This document shows, piece after piece, positions 35,578 to 47,995 of a DNA stretch of 64,000 nt. Source of the stretch: Mimachlamys varia (Eukaryota > Mollusca > Bivalvia > Pectinida > Pectinidae). Location: NCBI GenBank assembly GCA_947623455.1, contig OX392535.1, positions 41,936,688 to 42,000,687 on the forward strand, written 5' to 3'. The notes beneath the pieces are model-generated. The model was given only the letters and a program-made list of their open reading frames with translations, was not told where the DNA came from and ran no database searches. Within the stretch, counting starts at the first letter, position 1; each line of letters begins with the position of its first letter. Made by a program: the position numbers and the translations under genes.

Positions 35578-35755
35578 TTCAGTATAATGTGACCGGAAGG
35601 GGGGTTCTGCTGAGGTTTTCTCGGGTTGACTTCAATGTGGTAGCACTTTAAATCGGCTAAAGATTCGGACTTCACAAAGAGGTTAACACGGACATTTCAC
35701 ACCCTCTCAATAACACGCATTCAGCACATCCATCCACATCGCAAAGACCGGGAAA
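35578..35755 (+). mobile_element. 5' part of a dispersed element that hosts the 23-bp array
   Basis: 'cagtataatgtgaccggaag', 'tggtagcactttaaatcggc' and 'cacatccatccacatcgcaa' lead into the first 23-bp unit. The last block matches the minus strand of 28576-28882 immediately before its single satellite-like unit ('ccacatcgca'). I read it as the left part of the element whose tail follows the array at 39097. Confidence 0.6.
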
Positions 35756-38700
35756 TCGTCCTTACATACACCGGGAGACCGTCCTCACATACACCGGGAA
35801 ACCGTCCTTACATACAACGGGAGGCCGTCCTTACATACACCGGGAGACCGTCCTTACATACACCGGGAGGCCGTCCTTACATACGCCGGGAGACCGCCCT
35901 TACATACACCGGGAGACCGTCCTCACATACACCGGGAGACCGTCCTTACATACACCGGGAGGCCGTCCTTACATACACCGGGAGACCGTCCTTACATACA
36001 CCGGGAGGCCGTCCTTACATACACCGGGAGACCGCCCTTACATACACCGGGAGACCATCCTTACATACACCGGGAGGCCGTCCTTACATACACCGGGAGG
36101 CCGTCCTTACATACACCGGGAGGCCGTCCTTACATACACCGGGAGGTCGTCCTTACATACACCGGGTGACCGTCCTTACATTCACCGGGAGGCCGCCCTT
36201 ACATACACCGAGAGGCCGTCCTTACATACACCGGGAGGCCGTCCTTACATACACCGGGAGGCCGTCCCTACATACACCGGGAGGCCGTCCTTACATAAAC
36301 CGAGAGACCGTTCTTACATAAACCGGGAGGTCGTCCTTACATACACCGGGAGGCCGTCCTTACATACACCGGGTGACCGTTCTTACGTACACCGAGAGGC
36401 CGTCTTAACATACACCGGGAGGCCGTCCTTACATACACCGAGAGGCCGTCCTTACATACACCGGGTGACCGTCCTAACATACAACGGGAGGCCGTCCTTA
36501 CATACACCGAGAGGCCGTCCTTACATACACCGGGTGACCGTCCTTACATTCACCGGGAGGCCGCCCTTACATACACCGGGAGGCCGTCCTTACATACACC
36601 GGGAGGTCGTCCTTACATACACCGGGAGACCGTCCTTACATACACCGAGAGACCGTTCTTACATAAACCGAGAGACCGTTCTTACATAAACCGGGAGACC
36701 GTCCTTACATACACCGGGAGGCCGTCCTTCCATACACCGGGAGAACGTCCTTACATACATCGGGAGACCGTCCTTACATACACCGGGAGGCCGTTCTTAC
36801 AAACACCGGGAGGCCGCCCTTACATACACCAGGAGGCGGTCCTTACATACACCGGTAGGCCGCCCTTACATACACCAGGAGGCCGTCCTTACATACACCG
36901 GGAGGCCCTCCTTACATACACCGGGAGGCTGTCCTTACATACAACGAGAGGCCGCCCTTACATACACCGGGAGGCCGTCCTTACATACACCGGGAGGCTG
37001 TCCTTACATACAACGAGAGGCCGCCCTTACATACACCGGGAGGCCGTCCTTACATACACCGGGAGGCCGTCTTAACATACACCGGGAGGCCGTCCTTACA
37101 TACACCGGGAGGCCGTCCTTACATACACCGGGTGACCGTCCTTACATACACCGAGAGGCCGTCTTAACATACACCGGGAGGCCGTCCTTACATACACCGA
37201 GAGGTCGTCTTTACATACACCGGGAGGCCCTCCTTACATACACCGGGAGGCCGTCCTTACATACACCGGGAGGCCCTCCTTACATACACCGGGAGGCCGT
37301 TCTGACATACACCGTGAGGCCGTCCTTACATACACCGGGAGGCCGTCGTTACATACACCGGGAGGCCGTCCTTACATACACCGGGAGGCCCTCCTTACAT
37401 ACACCGGGAGGCCGTCCTTACATACACCGAGAGGCCGTCTTAACATACACCGGGAGGCCGTCCTTACATACACCGGGAGGCCGTCCTTACATACACCGGG
37501 TGACCGTCCTTACATACACCGAGAGGTCGTCTTAACATATACCGGGAGGTCATCCTTACATACACTGGGAGGCCGTTCTTACATACACCGGGTGACCGTC
37601 CTTACATACACCGGGTGACCGTCCTTACATACACCGAGAGGTCGTCTTAACATACACCGGTAGGTCGTCCTTACATACACCGGGAAGGCCGTCCTTACAT
37701 ACACCGGGAGACCGTCCTTACATACATCGAGAGGTCGTCTTAACATACACCGGGAGGTCGTCCTTACATACACCGGGAGGCCGTCCTTACATACACCGGG
37801 TGACCGTCCTTACATACACCGAGAGGCCGTCTTAACATACACCGGGAGGCCGTCCTTACATACACCGGGAGGCCGTCCTTACATACACCGGTTGACCGTC
37901 CTTACATACACCGAGAGGTCGTCTTTACATACACCGGGAGGCCGTCCTTACATACACCGGGAGGCCGTCCTTACATACTCCGGGTGACCGTCCTTACATA
38001 CACCGAGAGGTCGTCTTTACATACACCGAGAGGCCGTCCTTACATACACCGAGAGGCCGTCCTTACATACACTGGGAGGCCGTCCCTACATACACCTGGA
38101 GGCCGTCCTTACATACACCGGGAGGTCGTCCTTACATACACCGGGAGGCCGTCCTTACATACACCGGGTGACCGTCCTTACATACACCGAGAGGCCATCT
38201 TAACATACACCGGGAGGCCCTCCTTACATACACCGGGAGGCCGTCCTTACATACACCGAGAGGCCGTCCTTACAAACAGCGGGAGGCCGTCCTTACATAC
38301 ACCGGGAGGCCGTCCTTACATACACCGAGAGGCCGTCCTTACATACACCGGGAGGCCGTCCTTACATACACCGAGAGGTCGTCCTTACATACACCGGGTG
38401 ACCGTCCTTACATACACCGGTTGACCGTCCTTACATACACCGAGAGGTCGTCTTTACATACACCGGGAGGCCGTCCTTACATACACCGGGAGGCCGTCCT
38501 TACATACTCCGGGTGACCGTCCTTACATACACCGAGAGGTCGTCTTTACATACACCGAGAGGCCGTCCTTACATACACCGGGTGACCGTCCTTACATACA
38601 CCGAGAGGCCGTCCTTACATACACCGAGAGGTCGTCCTTACATACACCGGGTGACCGTCCTTACATACACCGGTTGACCGTCCTTACATACACCGAGAGG

Positions 38701-39096
38701 TCGTCTTTACATACACCGGGAGGCCGTCCTTACATACACCGGGAGGCCGTCCTTACATACTCCGGGTGACCGTCCTTACATACACCGAGAGGTCGTCTTT
38801 ACATACACCGAGAGGCCGTCCTTACATACACCGGGTGACCGTCCTTACATACACCGAGAGGCCGTCCTTACATACACCGGGAGGCCGTCCTTACATACAC
38901 TGGGAGGCCGTCCCTACATACACCTGGAGGCCGTCCTTACATACACCGGGAGGTCGTCCTTACATACACCGGGAGGCCGTCCTTACATACACCTGGTGAC
39001 CGTCCTTACATACACCGGGAGGCCGTCCTTACATACACCGGGAGGCCGTCCTTACATACACCGGGAGGCCGTCTTAACATACACCGGGAGGCCGTC
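35756..39096. repeat. 3.3-kb minisatellite of a 23-bp unit, about 145 copies
   Basis: The unit is centred on 'gtccttacatacaccgggag'. Variants (cgagagg, cgggtgacc, gtcttaacat, tactccggg) recur in blocks. The rare 'tactccggg' variant lies at 37976, 38505 and 38758, spacings of 529 (23 x 23) and 253 (23 x 11) bases, which shows block duplication by whole units. Frames such as 37984-38424 (146 codons) and 37314-37535 are produced because a 23-bp unit without stops gives a 69-bp, 23-residue cycle. They are not genes. Confidence 0.96.
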
Positions 39097-39150
39097 CTTA
39101 AACGACCCTGGCTGTTGATAGGACATAACAAACTTTACCAGACCAAATAA
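39097..39150 (+). mobile_element. 3' tail of the array-hosting element
   Basis: The last unit runs without a break into 'ccttaaacgaccctggctgt' and 'tgataggacataacaaac', the tail shared with the window's SINE-like elements. This closes the element opened at 35578. Confidence 0.7.
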
Positions 39151-39439
39151 AGCAATGCTTCAGTAGGTAAATATTATAAAAAGTTGCACTAGACTTGTTC
39201 AGTAATAGAAAATTGAACGAACATAAATAATTTGATAGAAGTGTGTTAATTTGTTTTAACTTATCGTGATGAAAACATGTTTGTGCCAGCAATGATTGAA
39301 CACTTTTTATATTTAATCCTAAGGTTACTATTTCCACACTGCATTTTTTCTTACATAATCTTCCAATTGCATTTTGCTTCGTTTTTGTTTGGTACGATTA
39401 TGAAAACCTTTCAATTGTATCCTGATGTTCACAAAACTT

Positions 39440-40075
39440 TTAAATATCGAAATTGTCGTGATCGATGCCGACTGCTGACAAACAAACTTACAACCAAAGG
39501 ATTCGATTGATGCAGGTTGATCAGAACTATGAGCAAGTTGTATAGTCGGTTTTGTTTTGTCTCATGAAAACATACCTGTCAAACTTCCTTCATTTGGAGG
39601 GAGACTCCCTCATTTTGACCAACAGTTACCTATCTCCCTCGACATCTCCTTCATTTAAGTCCAAAACTCACATAAACTAAAAATCTACATCCTGTTGTCA
39701 AATGATATCCTGGTTAATGTAAGGTGTGTGTAATGACCATATTAAGTTATTTTGACACATAATTAGGGAAAGACAAATTGAGTAAGTTTCAGTCGCATTT
39801 CACGCACTTTCTCCCTCATTGGAAATATGGAAAGAGGCAGATCTCCTTGACTGGCGGTTTCAGAGGTTGACACCTATGTAAAAATATTTTGTATCTTTTA
39901 ATGAATGGCCATGATTTATATGGCGGGTGTCGTCGATGAAGCAGAAGACGCTTACTCTTCCGGAACAACTGTTCTTATTCTCTTGTACTTTTTCAGGGGT
40001 CGCTATGTAATCTTTCTTTTTTGCTCATATTTTGCCCTTTTGTGATCTAGTTCAAAGGATTCTCATTAAGCTTTT
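39440..40075 (+). mobile_element. RT-family copy interrupted by another element
   Basis: The left piece (39450-39570) carries CRDRCRLLTNKL and 'gatgcaggttgatcagaact'. The right piece (39879-40075) resumes with 'aatattttgtatctttt', then, after a short deletion, the tail 'ggtgtcgtcgatgaagcaga' (about 39926) and 'cttactcttccggaacaact'. The 308-bp insertion between them is listed separately. Confidence 0.8.
39571..39878. mobile_element. Inverted-repeat element nested in the RT copy
   Basis: It begins 'catacctgtcaaacttcc' and ends 'agaggttgacacctatg', imperfect inverse complements. It contains 'tggagggagactccctcatt' near the left and 'ctttctccctcattgg' near the right. Flanks '..catgaaaa' and 'taaaaatattttg' rejoin the RT consensus, so the insertion was clean. 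No coding capacity. Confidence 0.68.
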
Positions 40076-41544
40076 CCCATTTTAAAAATTTATTTCGCCT
40101 GAGTATGCACTTTTCTTTCGATTTAGAATTCAATTTTCACATTTAATATTTTACGTTGACGCTACGGTTTAACTTACACTGTTTGATTTAGTTGCATGTA
40201 GTTGCCAGTCAGTTTTACTTTGTGTCTCGAAAGTATTCTTGTCCGCAATGTTATTCAATGTAACGACCAAAAATGTCGTCATTGTGGCTATTTCACACCT
40301 CGTAAAGTACAACTTTTTTTCTAAAATCTACCGGCATAAATCTACAAACACTATTTAAACACCTAAAATGACCACATCACATTTGTCATTATCGCATATA
40401 AACGTCTAATCACCAACAAACCTGCCAATAACACGTAGCAGATGCACTTAATCGTGGTCACCTTGCCCATCTTTGGTCAAGCAGAGTCCTCGAGAGTGGT
40501 CCTAGAAATCGTTAATGGCGGGACGTCTCAAGTTTAAGACGTCGGGTCGACACTCCAGGGAAATCTTGAGGCGAAAGTTGACACAGAGGATAGATTAAGC
40601 CGGAATATGAGAGAGACTGTTCAAGAATCAAGACTACAACAAAACCATAATAGGATAACATTTGTAAATCAAACAGTGAAGGGGAGTTAGAAGTCAGCGC
40701 CATTACAATTTATTCCTGCATGGCATTTTAGGGTTAACATACTTTTTAAACGACTGTTTTTTTCTGGATAAATGTTTTTATCGCTTTCAAACATAATATG
40801 GATAACAATAATTTTCACCATAGGCTTTGTTTTTGTATTCATAAACAGATTTATTGGTGTGATGGTGGGAGATTAAAGTATCTGCCAACGCAAGCTGATA
40901 GAATTGTGATATTGCTATTCATAATGTTTGTCAATCGTGTTGAAGGGTTGAGTAGCGAAACTAGATCTACCCTTGAACAGTACAGAAAATAACATTCGGA
41001 TAATATCGGTCATATATCATTACCGTTTCCATCTGTCAGAAATCAATTTTCTTTTCTAATATATACAGCCATAATTGATGCCCACGTCATTTTCAGAAAC
41101 AGAATCGATTTATTAACAGGATTTCATGCATACTAACTACAAGGTAGATAAAAAAAGCTCGAAAAAAATTAATACACTCAATTTTCTGTTTTGGGGGAAT
41201 TCAAATTTTCTAAAATAATTATTAACTTTACTTTTCGCTGTCAATGATAAGCGCATAATATGTTCAACAAAATAGAAAGTATTCCTTATATTGTTAAACC
41301 AAGAACCTTTTCTTAAACCCTCATTATTTTGTAGTGAATAAATATAGAACATAACCTCGTTGACCTACGAAAAAACCGAAAATGAAGCCCCTTCAAAATG
41401 AAAGATTTTACAGTATTTCCGTATCCTGTAAATTATTAATCATTAGTTTACCCATAAGTCTGGCCGCATTTTTACGCATTAAGATGATTAAAATGAGAAC
41501 CATTGATTACGATGACTGCCTGAAATTCGCATACATCTTAGTAA
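40076..41544. other. AT-rich sequence, no gene seen
   Basis: Nothing recognised. The short frames at 40512-40703, 40798-40992 and 41137-41352 have no motif. Confidence 0.4.
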
Positions 41545-41690
41545 AGATGACGTAACACACACATGTGCTGCACCTTTTAATTTTAGTATTAGATACAGAA
41601 TGCCCAAAAAATGAATTAAACTGCACCATACAATTGTTTCGACCTCCTAGGATTCTTCAGTGATGCTAGGGGCCAAAATATGGGAATCCG
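41545..41690 (+). repeat. Dispersed element copy carrying one unit of the 45-bp satellite
   Basis: 'aaagatgacgtaacacacac' and 'gtgctgcaccttttaa' are followed by 'taaactgcaccatacaattg', 'tttcgacctcctaggattct' and 'tcagtgatgctaggggcc'. The middle block is a single diverged 45-bp unit. The array at 22661 begins with the same 'actgcacc..acagctgtttcg' context. Confidence 0.75.
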
Positions 41691-41924
41691 AAATTTCTAA
41701 ACTAATGTAGAAGCAGAAGTGTTATGTGAGTAAAACCTCTTTAATTTATGAATTTAGAAGTAAAATTAAACTAGTTCTGCATAATTTTAAATCGTGTACT
41801 ACGAAAACGTGTATATTATGTACTGTGTCACTACTCAAATGAAATTAACTCTGGCTATGGATGTTCAAGCTAACCTCGGGGACTAAACAATCCACCAGCA
41901 GTGTCTGCCACCCCCTATCATTAA
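41691..41924. other. Spacer between two copies of the same dispersed element
   Basis: No gene seen. Confidence 0.4.
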
Positions 41925-42000
41925 AGATGACGCAACACACAAATGTGCTGCACCTTTTTAGTAATAGATACAGTATGCCGAAAAAATTTATAAAATTATA
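41925..42000 (+). repeat. Second partial copy of the same dispersed element
   Basis: 'aaagatgacgcaacacacaa', 'tgtgctgcacctttttagta' and 'atagatacagtatgcc' repeat 41545-41630 in direct orientation. The satellite-unit part is absent. Confidence 0.72.
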
Positions 42001-43039
42001 ACTCCAGTCGGTGAAGCCATGAATACTGGTTAGATGTCAATTTGTAAGTATATGATGATATATTTATCATTAAGATGTAACCTACTTGGTGATACACGAT
42101 GGTCTCTTATTCTACTCACAGGGATCTCCTATATTCCAACTTAGCAGTGGGTCACTATATACATCTTGAACAAGGGGTCATTTTACGAAGGACCGCTATA
42201 CAAAAGGATACCGGTATACCTTATATCAGTGTACAAGTCGCTGAGAGATTCGCTTCACACAGAGACCATCTATAAATTCACTATAAATGCAGTTTCTTGA
42301 TGATCAAGGCTTCAATATACAAACCATTTCTGTCATGACAGTTTACAATACCCGAATACATATTATACACATGATATAGAAAGACCACAGTAAACATTGT
42401 ACGAAATTAAACATGACAAGAACTTGAGTAAATGTCACGTTCATTGATAAACTCACCAAAGGTTATGACGTCTCATGAAACCCACCAAACCATCCTGATT
42501 ATGTCCCCCATGTACGTTTCTATAGACAACCTTATCCAATAGATAAAATTAAGCATGCATACAGACCACGACGTTGAAAGCTTTCGAAACACATTATCTC
42601 CTGTTTTGATGACATTTTCGGTATCAAAGGTGCTTAATTGACAGAAAAAATCCATTGGTACTGGTACTTGTTTTATTGTATTATCGGGGCCTTTACGAAT
42701 GACTACGGTCTAGAAAGGATATTGCTACACAGCGATGGCTCACTCACGATTTGTTGGCGTCATAAAATGGCTAGGAAACGGGATCTGGAAACGAAAGGAG
42801 AAGCTACCTTGTACGTCTTCCATAGACTTTTGTTCAGGTTGATAGCTTATCTTATGTGAACGATGGAGACTGGGAAAAACGATTGAAGACACGTATAAGG
42901 TATGCCAATTCGGCTTACCATGAAACAATTAATAAATGGTAACACCCTACATATACTGTGTCTATATATATTAAAGTAGATGTATTAAATGTTTTTTTTT
43001 TGTCAATAAATTGATCTTTTAAATTGAACTCGTTAAGCA
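42001..43039. other. AT-rich sequence, no gene seen
   Basis: Nothing recognised. Confidence 0.4.
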
Positions 43040-43190
43040 CAAGGATGCGAGAGCTGCAGGTCGATGACAAACATGATGACATTTCATGGTCGGAATTCTT
43101 ATCCTAATGCCATATATCTGTATGTTTTAGTGATTTGAATATGGGCGTTTTTTTCAATATGCTCATAAGTATGTCATGATGTAACGCTTG
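43040..43190 (+). mobile_element. Very decayed RT-family C-terminal fragment
   Basis: 'gagagctgcaggtcgatgac', 'atttcatggtcgg' and 'ttttttcaatatgctcataa' follow the order of better copies (GIxRMQVD..., YGRH, DVFEYAH). The tail is absent. Confidence 0.55.
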
Positions 43191-44551
43191 AAAAATACCC
43201 CAGTTCGGTTATTTAGCAGACAGAAAAGATAATTGATATGTTGTTCTGCTACATTTCGCAATTTAAATTCGCTTGTCAACAGGTGTTTAAACACAATTAC
43301 AGAAACTTATTCCTAGACCGAATATGCTTGATAGATAACATATTATTTTAAGGGAGAAAATGGCCATGTCCTCAAAATACGTTAGGAAACAATGGATTGA
43401 AATACAAAAATACCGCTGAGAGACTGGGATCATCTTGCCTAGAAGTACTATCGAATAAAAGACACACATAAATATTTTCTGCCTGACAAATACGCATTCA
43501 AAGAATAATGTTTTAAATAGAACTCTATTTTACCTTGCCAGGAAAAAAAAGAATTGAAATCCAATATTTCAACGTTGTTTCATTCAGAGTCATGAGCTTG
43601 CTTAATAGTATTTTGTATTTGGGTTACCTAGCTTATCCATTACATATACGGGACACTGATCATTATGTATGGAGACGTATGTATATTGTACAAGTTGAAA
43701 ACGACCCTGTCTGAGTAATTTCCTTCTTCGTATAAGCTGTTCAGGGTTAGTTAATATCTATACTCTCAATTATTTGACATTTCGTCCGTCTACAGGAAAT
43801 TTGAACACAATATCTCAATGTTCTCATCGGCCTCCTGTCATCTGTTGTTATCGAAGCTAATACAAAACCTATTTAACCCTATTCTCATTACAGTGAAATG
43901 TAAATGCAGAATTTATCTTGTTGGTATTTCATCGAAGGGATGACACATGCCTAATGATAAGTAAAATAATCGTGCGGGATGTCCAATCTTTGGTCCTAAT
44001 GACAGACAGTAGCTTACGGATATACGGGCAGAATGATGAAGAGATTAGTCGGAACAAAACACATAGACAGAACGTGGACCTATGACATAATGTTTCGCAA
44101 TACATTCCGCATGCAAAGATTTACAACAGCAGACATGAAGGGAAAACCAATCCTGGGTTGTAGTCGTGCAACATACTGTAAAAGTGGAATTGTTCGTGGT
44201 GTGCCTTATTTCGCTGACATTAAATCTCCACGAATATATCCACACACGAACATATTTAAAACCACTCAAACTCTATAGTATATGTTAGTATTAGAGGTAC
44301 AGAGTACAAAACAGAATGACTGACAGCACGAAAATATTGACACCGCGAAAAGTTTGGAAGCTGACGAAAAAGTATAAAGGCTAAAGTTGAAAGAGGCAAA
44401 CTTATCTACTACACAAAGATTTTCTTGACAAACTTAAATAATCTAGTTTTATATACAGATTTTACATTGAAGATAAAGTATGAAGTTTTGCGTTAAGTTT
44501 CTAGCATACGAATAATTGCGTTGATCTATAATCCAAAGTACTACGCACTTC
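43191..44551. other. AT-rich sequence, no gene seen
   Basis: Overlapping sense and antisense frames at 44033-44278 have no recognised motif. Confidence 0.4.
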
Positions 44552-44764
44552 ATATAGGCCTTTCTCCAAAGTGTTGCTATCTCCCTTGTTTGCCGGATCA
44601 TGTCTTCACTGGGAAGTGCTTTTCAAACAAATTTGCGCCATGTAATCATGATGTCATAATATGAATTATGTCATCCGATTGTCACATGGCGCCAAATCAT
44701 CACCGAAAATCAACCATTGTGGCCTATCAAGGGGAATAACAACAATTTCGGGAAAGGCCTATAG
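44552..44764 (-). mobile_element. Inverted-repeat element with 'taggccttt' ends
   Basis: It starts 'atataggcctttctcc' and ends 'gggaaaggcctatagg', which are inverse complements over about 15 bases. Interior blocks are shared with 10836-11012 in the opposite orientation. Length about 213 bp, no coding content, so non-autonomous. Confidence 0.8.
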
Positions 44765-46539
44765 GCTTGTTGTTGCAGTAGAGCTGTGTGTCATTATGAA
44801 ATGATTTTTTTTCTATATTATATCACACAATGGTTGTCCTTTCATAGAAAGTTCATTCCTCATACTAGATACTGCTGAGGACAATACAGACATATTGCCC
44901 TGGTGTAGACCTCCACTGTGCCTGCATCACTCGATTTGTTTCCCATTTGAGCGTATTTCTATTGCATTTTTGAAAAAAAAACAATACGAAAAGAACTGTA
45001 AGACTATTTCTTCACATAACGTTTTAGCCTTAAAGAATACACAACATAACGAATACTTAAAACAAAAGCAACGTTCCAACTTCCACCAAATATCATAAAT
45101 ATATACATACAATGTATATGTATATAACCGTCTTCTCTTTGGTAGTCAGGCAAATTCAATTAACTTAACATGCAACACCTAGAGACTCCAATGACAACCT
45201 GAAACACTGAACAGACAGGCCGGGCTGTTTGAGGATGTCTCAACAGCCATTAAACGCCATACAAGGGTGTGTAACACACAGAATTAAGGATATAAAAACG
45301 ACTATATAAAACCTTCTCGCGAAAAGAAAATGTCTGCAATAGCAAGTAGGTGTGATATAACATTGGCCAACGATTCCGACACATGCAATCGTGTCAATGG
45401 TAAGGTTTCATCAAAGCTGCAATGGAAATTAATTAAATATGACGGAGACGAGTAATTCTCTATGGTACATTGCATGTTCGTACTTAGAAAACTTACGACT
45501 GACTTCGTATCAATTAATTACAACGCCGAACATAGGGCATGTCTCAGAAACCCGTTAGCTTGGGGTTTTTACCTCCTCTCAGGGCACTTCTGGGTGGCAT
45601 CTGCAATGACTTGATGTCATGTTAGTAATTATGGATAGTGTGGCTCAAATATACCCAATATACGTATAAAATTAACTTGGGAATACAATTTGATCGAGTC
45701 AATTACTTAATTATTTCGCAATATATCCAAATGAAAACAATATCAGTATTACCAAGTGTATGTTATTTTTAATACATTTAGCGCGACCAAGATCAATAAG
45801 TTTATATCTACAGAGAATTGTAATCAGCCATTTTATTTACACTTGTCATTCAACTATCAAAAGACCGTTTCTCCGACACCGCTGTATGCCAGAGCGAGCC
45901 ACAAAGTACTCAATCACACGCTTTTATCGGCATAAAAATGTGATGCCCAAATACAGGATGGTATCATGGCATCGTTGGGCAAATTAAAATCGTATCTTGT
46001 CCTATTTCGACAAGTACCGACATAATAGAAAATTATATTATACGACCAGATCATATCTTTCAACAGCCTATGAAATCAAACAAGGTCATCAACTTCCAGT
46101 TGTTGGCCAATGAGAAGGCGGCGAATGTCAAGAGAGAAAAAAGAGAGATGAAAGAGGAAGATGCAGAAATGAATTCCACAGTGTGTATACTCAAGAACGA
46201 ATACCGATCTTAAAGTCGATGACAATTTACAAAACATATAAAGAAAGAGCAAAATAAGCTTCATGAGCGAACACTAAACAGGATTGTTAAAAACATATTA
46301 TGTACAGTTCAGAGATCACACAACGTTATACAATATGTGGTGTGCGGACGGTATGAACGGTGTTTTCAGGATGTAAAAACGATAAGAACTTATTACGATT
46401 TTTACTAGCGCATATATCTGCGCATGCTACATTTGTAAAAAGCCGTTTTTCGATGACAAATTGAGAAATGGTTTAAAAATAAATATGTATATACGATTTC
46501 GTGTTTGATGGTTAAGTATAATTATGTAAAAGTTACTAT
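44765..46539. other. AT-rich sequence, no gene seen
   Basis: No gene or repeat I can support over about 1.8 kb. Confidence 0.4.
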
Positions 46540-46746
46540 TTTCGCGCGTGGAATTTTTCGCTTAGTAAGCCTTCAAACTGTTCGTGTTTTGCGCCGCATT
46601 CATGCTGTTTTGCATTATGTACCTATAATAATATTACACACTGTAAAGTTTTAGTATACAGTCTTTAGTTGAATATGTTTGCGTGTTAATATATATTCGC
46701 TGATATTTAATGCCAGGGAAATAAGCGAAAATTTCCACACCGCGAA
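46540..46746. mobile_element. Inverted-repeat (MITE-like) element
   Basis: The left arm 'gcgtggaatttttcgctta' (about 46546-46564) pairs with the right arm 'taagcgaaaatttccacacc' (about 46722-46741), flanked by cgcg on the outer side of both. About 160 bp of AT-rich sequence lies between. No target duplication was identified. Confidence 0.6.
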
Positions 46747-47714
46747 CACCACAACTCCAGTAAAACATTGTCCGACACAAGGCAGGTAAAGTACTGATCA
46801 GTGATCACAATGTCATTTTTTTCTGTTACCTTTAAGCTACACTTGTTCCAAATTGTATCACGGTCACTGTAGTAAAGTTACTGTATATTGTAAAATTAAT
46901 ATAATCTCATTTAATATGATTAAAATTGATTTATTTGACAAGAGGTTTCTTGTTTTCATTCCATGATATTTAATGACTAATTATACCAAGTCGTGAGTGT
47001 GTGAGAATATCGCACACCGAAACGAACGATTGTTAATCACCTAGTTGTGTGCACCATGTGTGACCGATGTGTGAAGGATGTTTGCATGATGCATGTTCGC
47101 ATTTTGTGGTGCGCTATGCATTATCACAACATATTTTGAAAGCGGTTCTTTAAATGCAGGTTGGGGTATCGAAGTCAGATCACCTAATATGAAGGCAAGC
47201 AATCTAATAACCGCGCCAACTGATCACAGAGCATGTTTTGATATAGAATACATAACAGCCTATATGTACATCGTCGCTTCTCTTGCAAAGAAAGGGAAGC
47301 GTAACTGATAATACTCCTACTTTTAAAGCATTACTCATTTGGACAGACATAGCTTTAGTCAAATGTCTGAGAGGATCATTTTAAAATGCAGACGTACTCA
47401 TATGAGTTTTAACACATGTTTGGAATGTGGTGTAGAGTTTCCGGCTTTCTGGCACCAAAGTTGCCACACTGTTTTCTAAAAGGTTGTAATTTCTTGAACG
47501 ACTTTTCAGACTACACATATGGGATACTTTCTCCCGCCGTACTAACCTTTAAGACTGGAAAAGAATAAGAAGACGATGAATCGAATTGTAGACTTGGTGT
47601 ATTCTACATACATCAGTACTTACATGCTGCAGCTAACACCACACAGGTACATGCAACATTATCCTGCTGCCATTTACCATTCCTTGTGAGGACGAGAAAT
47701 CAGAAAAAAAATCA
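46747..47714. other. AT-rich sequence, no gene seen
   Basis: Nothing recognised. Confidence 0.4.
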
Positions 47715-47995
47715 GAGAATACCAAAGCGTCAACAAACCCATAATTCGAACTCAAAATCGATTAAACTAGGGGCAAAATAGGAACAAAGGAAAGATGTAC
47801 ATGGAGACTCTCGTAAAAGCTCAAGAGAATAAGACCAGGTGTTCCGGAAGAATTAGCGTCTTCTGCTTCATCGACGACACCCGTCATGTAAATCTTGGTC
47901 ACATCCGAGTAAGCATCAATCCTCAAAATGAGAACCGAGGCATCATTGTCATCACAACAAGGAAACTTACATACTGCATAGATCTGTAAACTTGC
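47715..47995 (-). mobile_element. RT-family 3' tail, reverse orientation, well preserved
   Basis: On the minus strand: 'gatgcctcggttctcatttt', 'gacgggtgtcgtcgatgaag' (about 47888-47869), 'acacctggtcttattctctt' (about 47843-47824), 'tcgattttgagttcgaatta' and 'gacgctttggtattctc'. The 84-codon minus frame at 47762-48016 reads VVDEAEDANSSGTPGLILLS through the tail. Confidence 0.85.

Noticed and set aside
37984..38424. 146-codon frame of GRPSLHTPGGRPYIHREAVL repeats
   Set aside because: Product of a stop-free 23-bp unit; no start context, no signal, and it breaks wherever unit variants occur.
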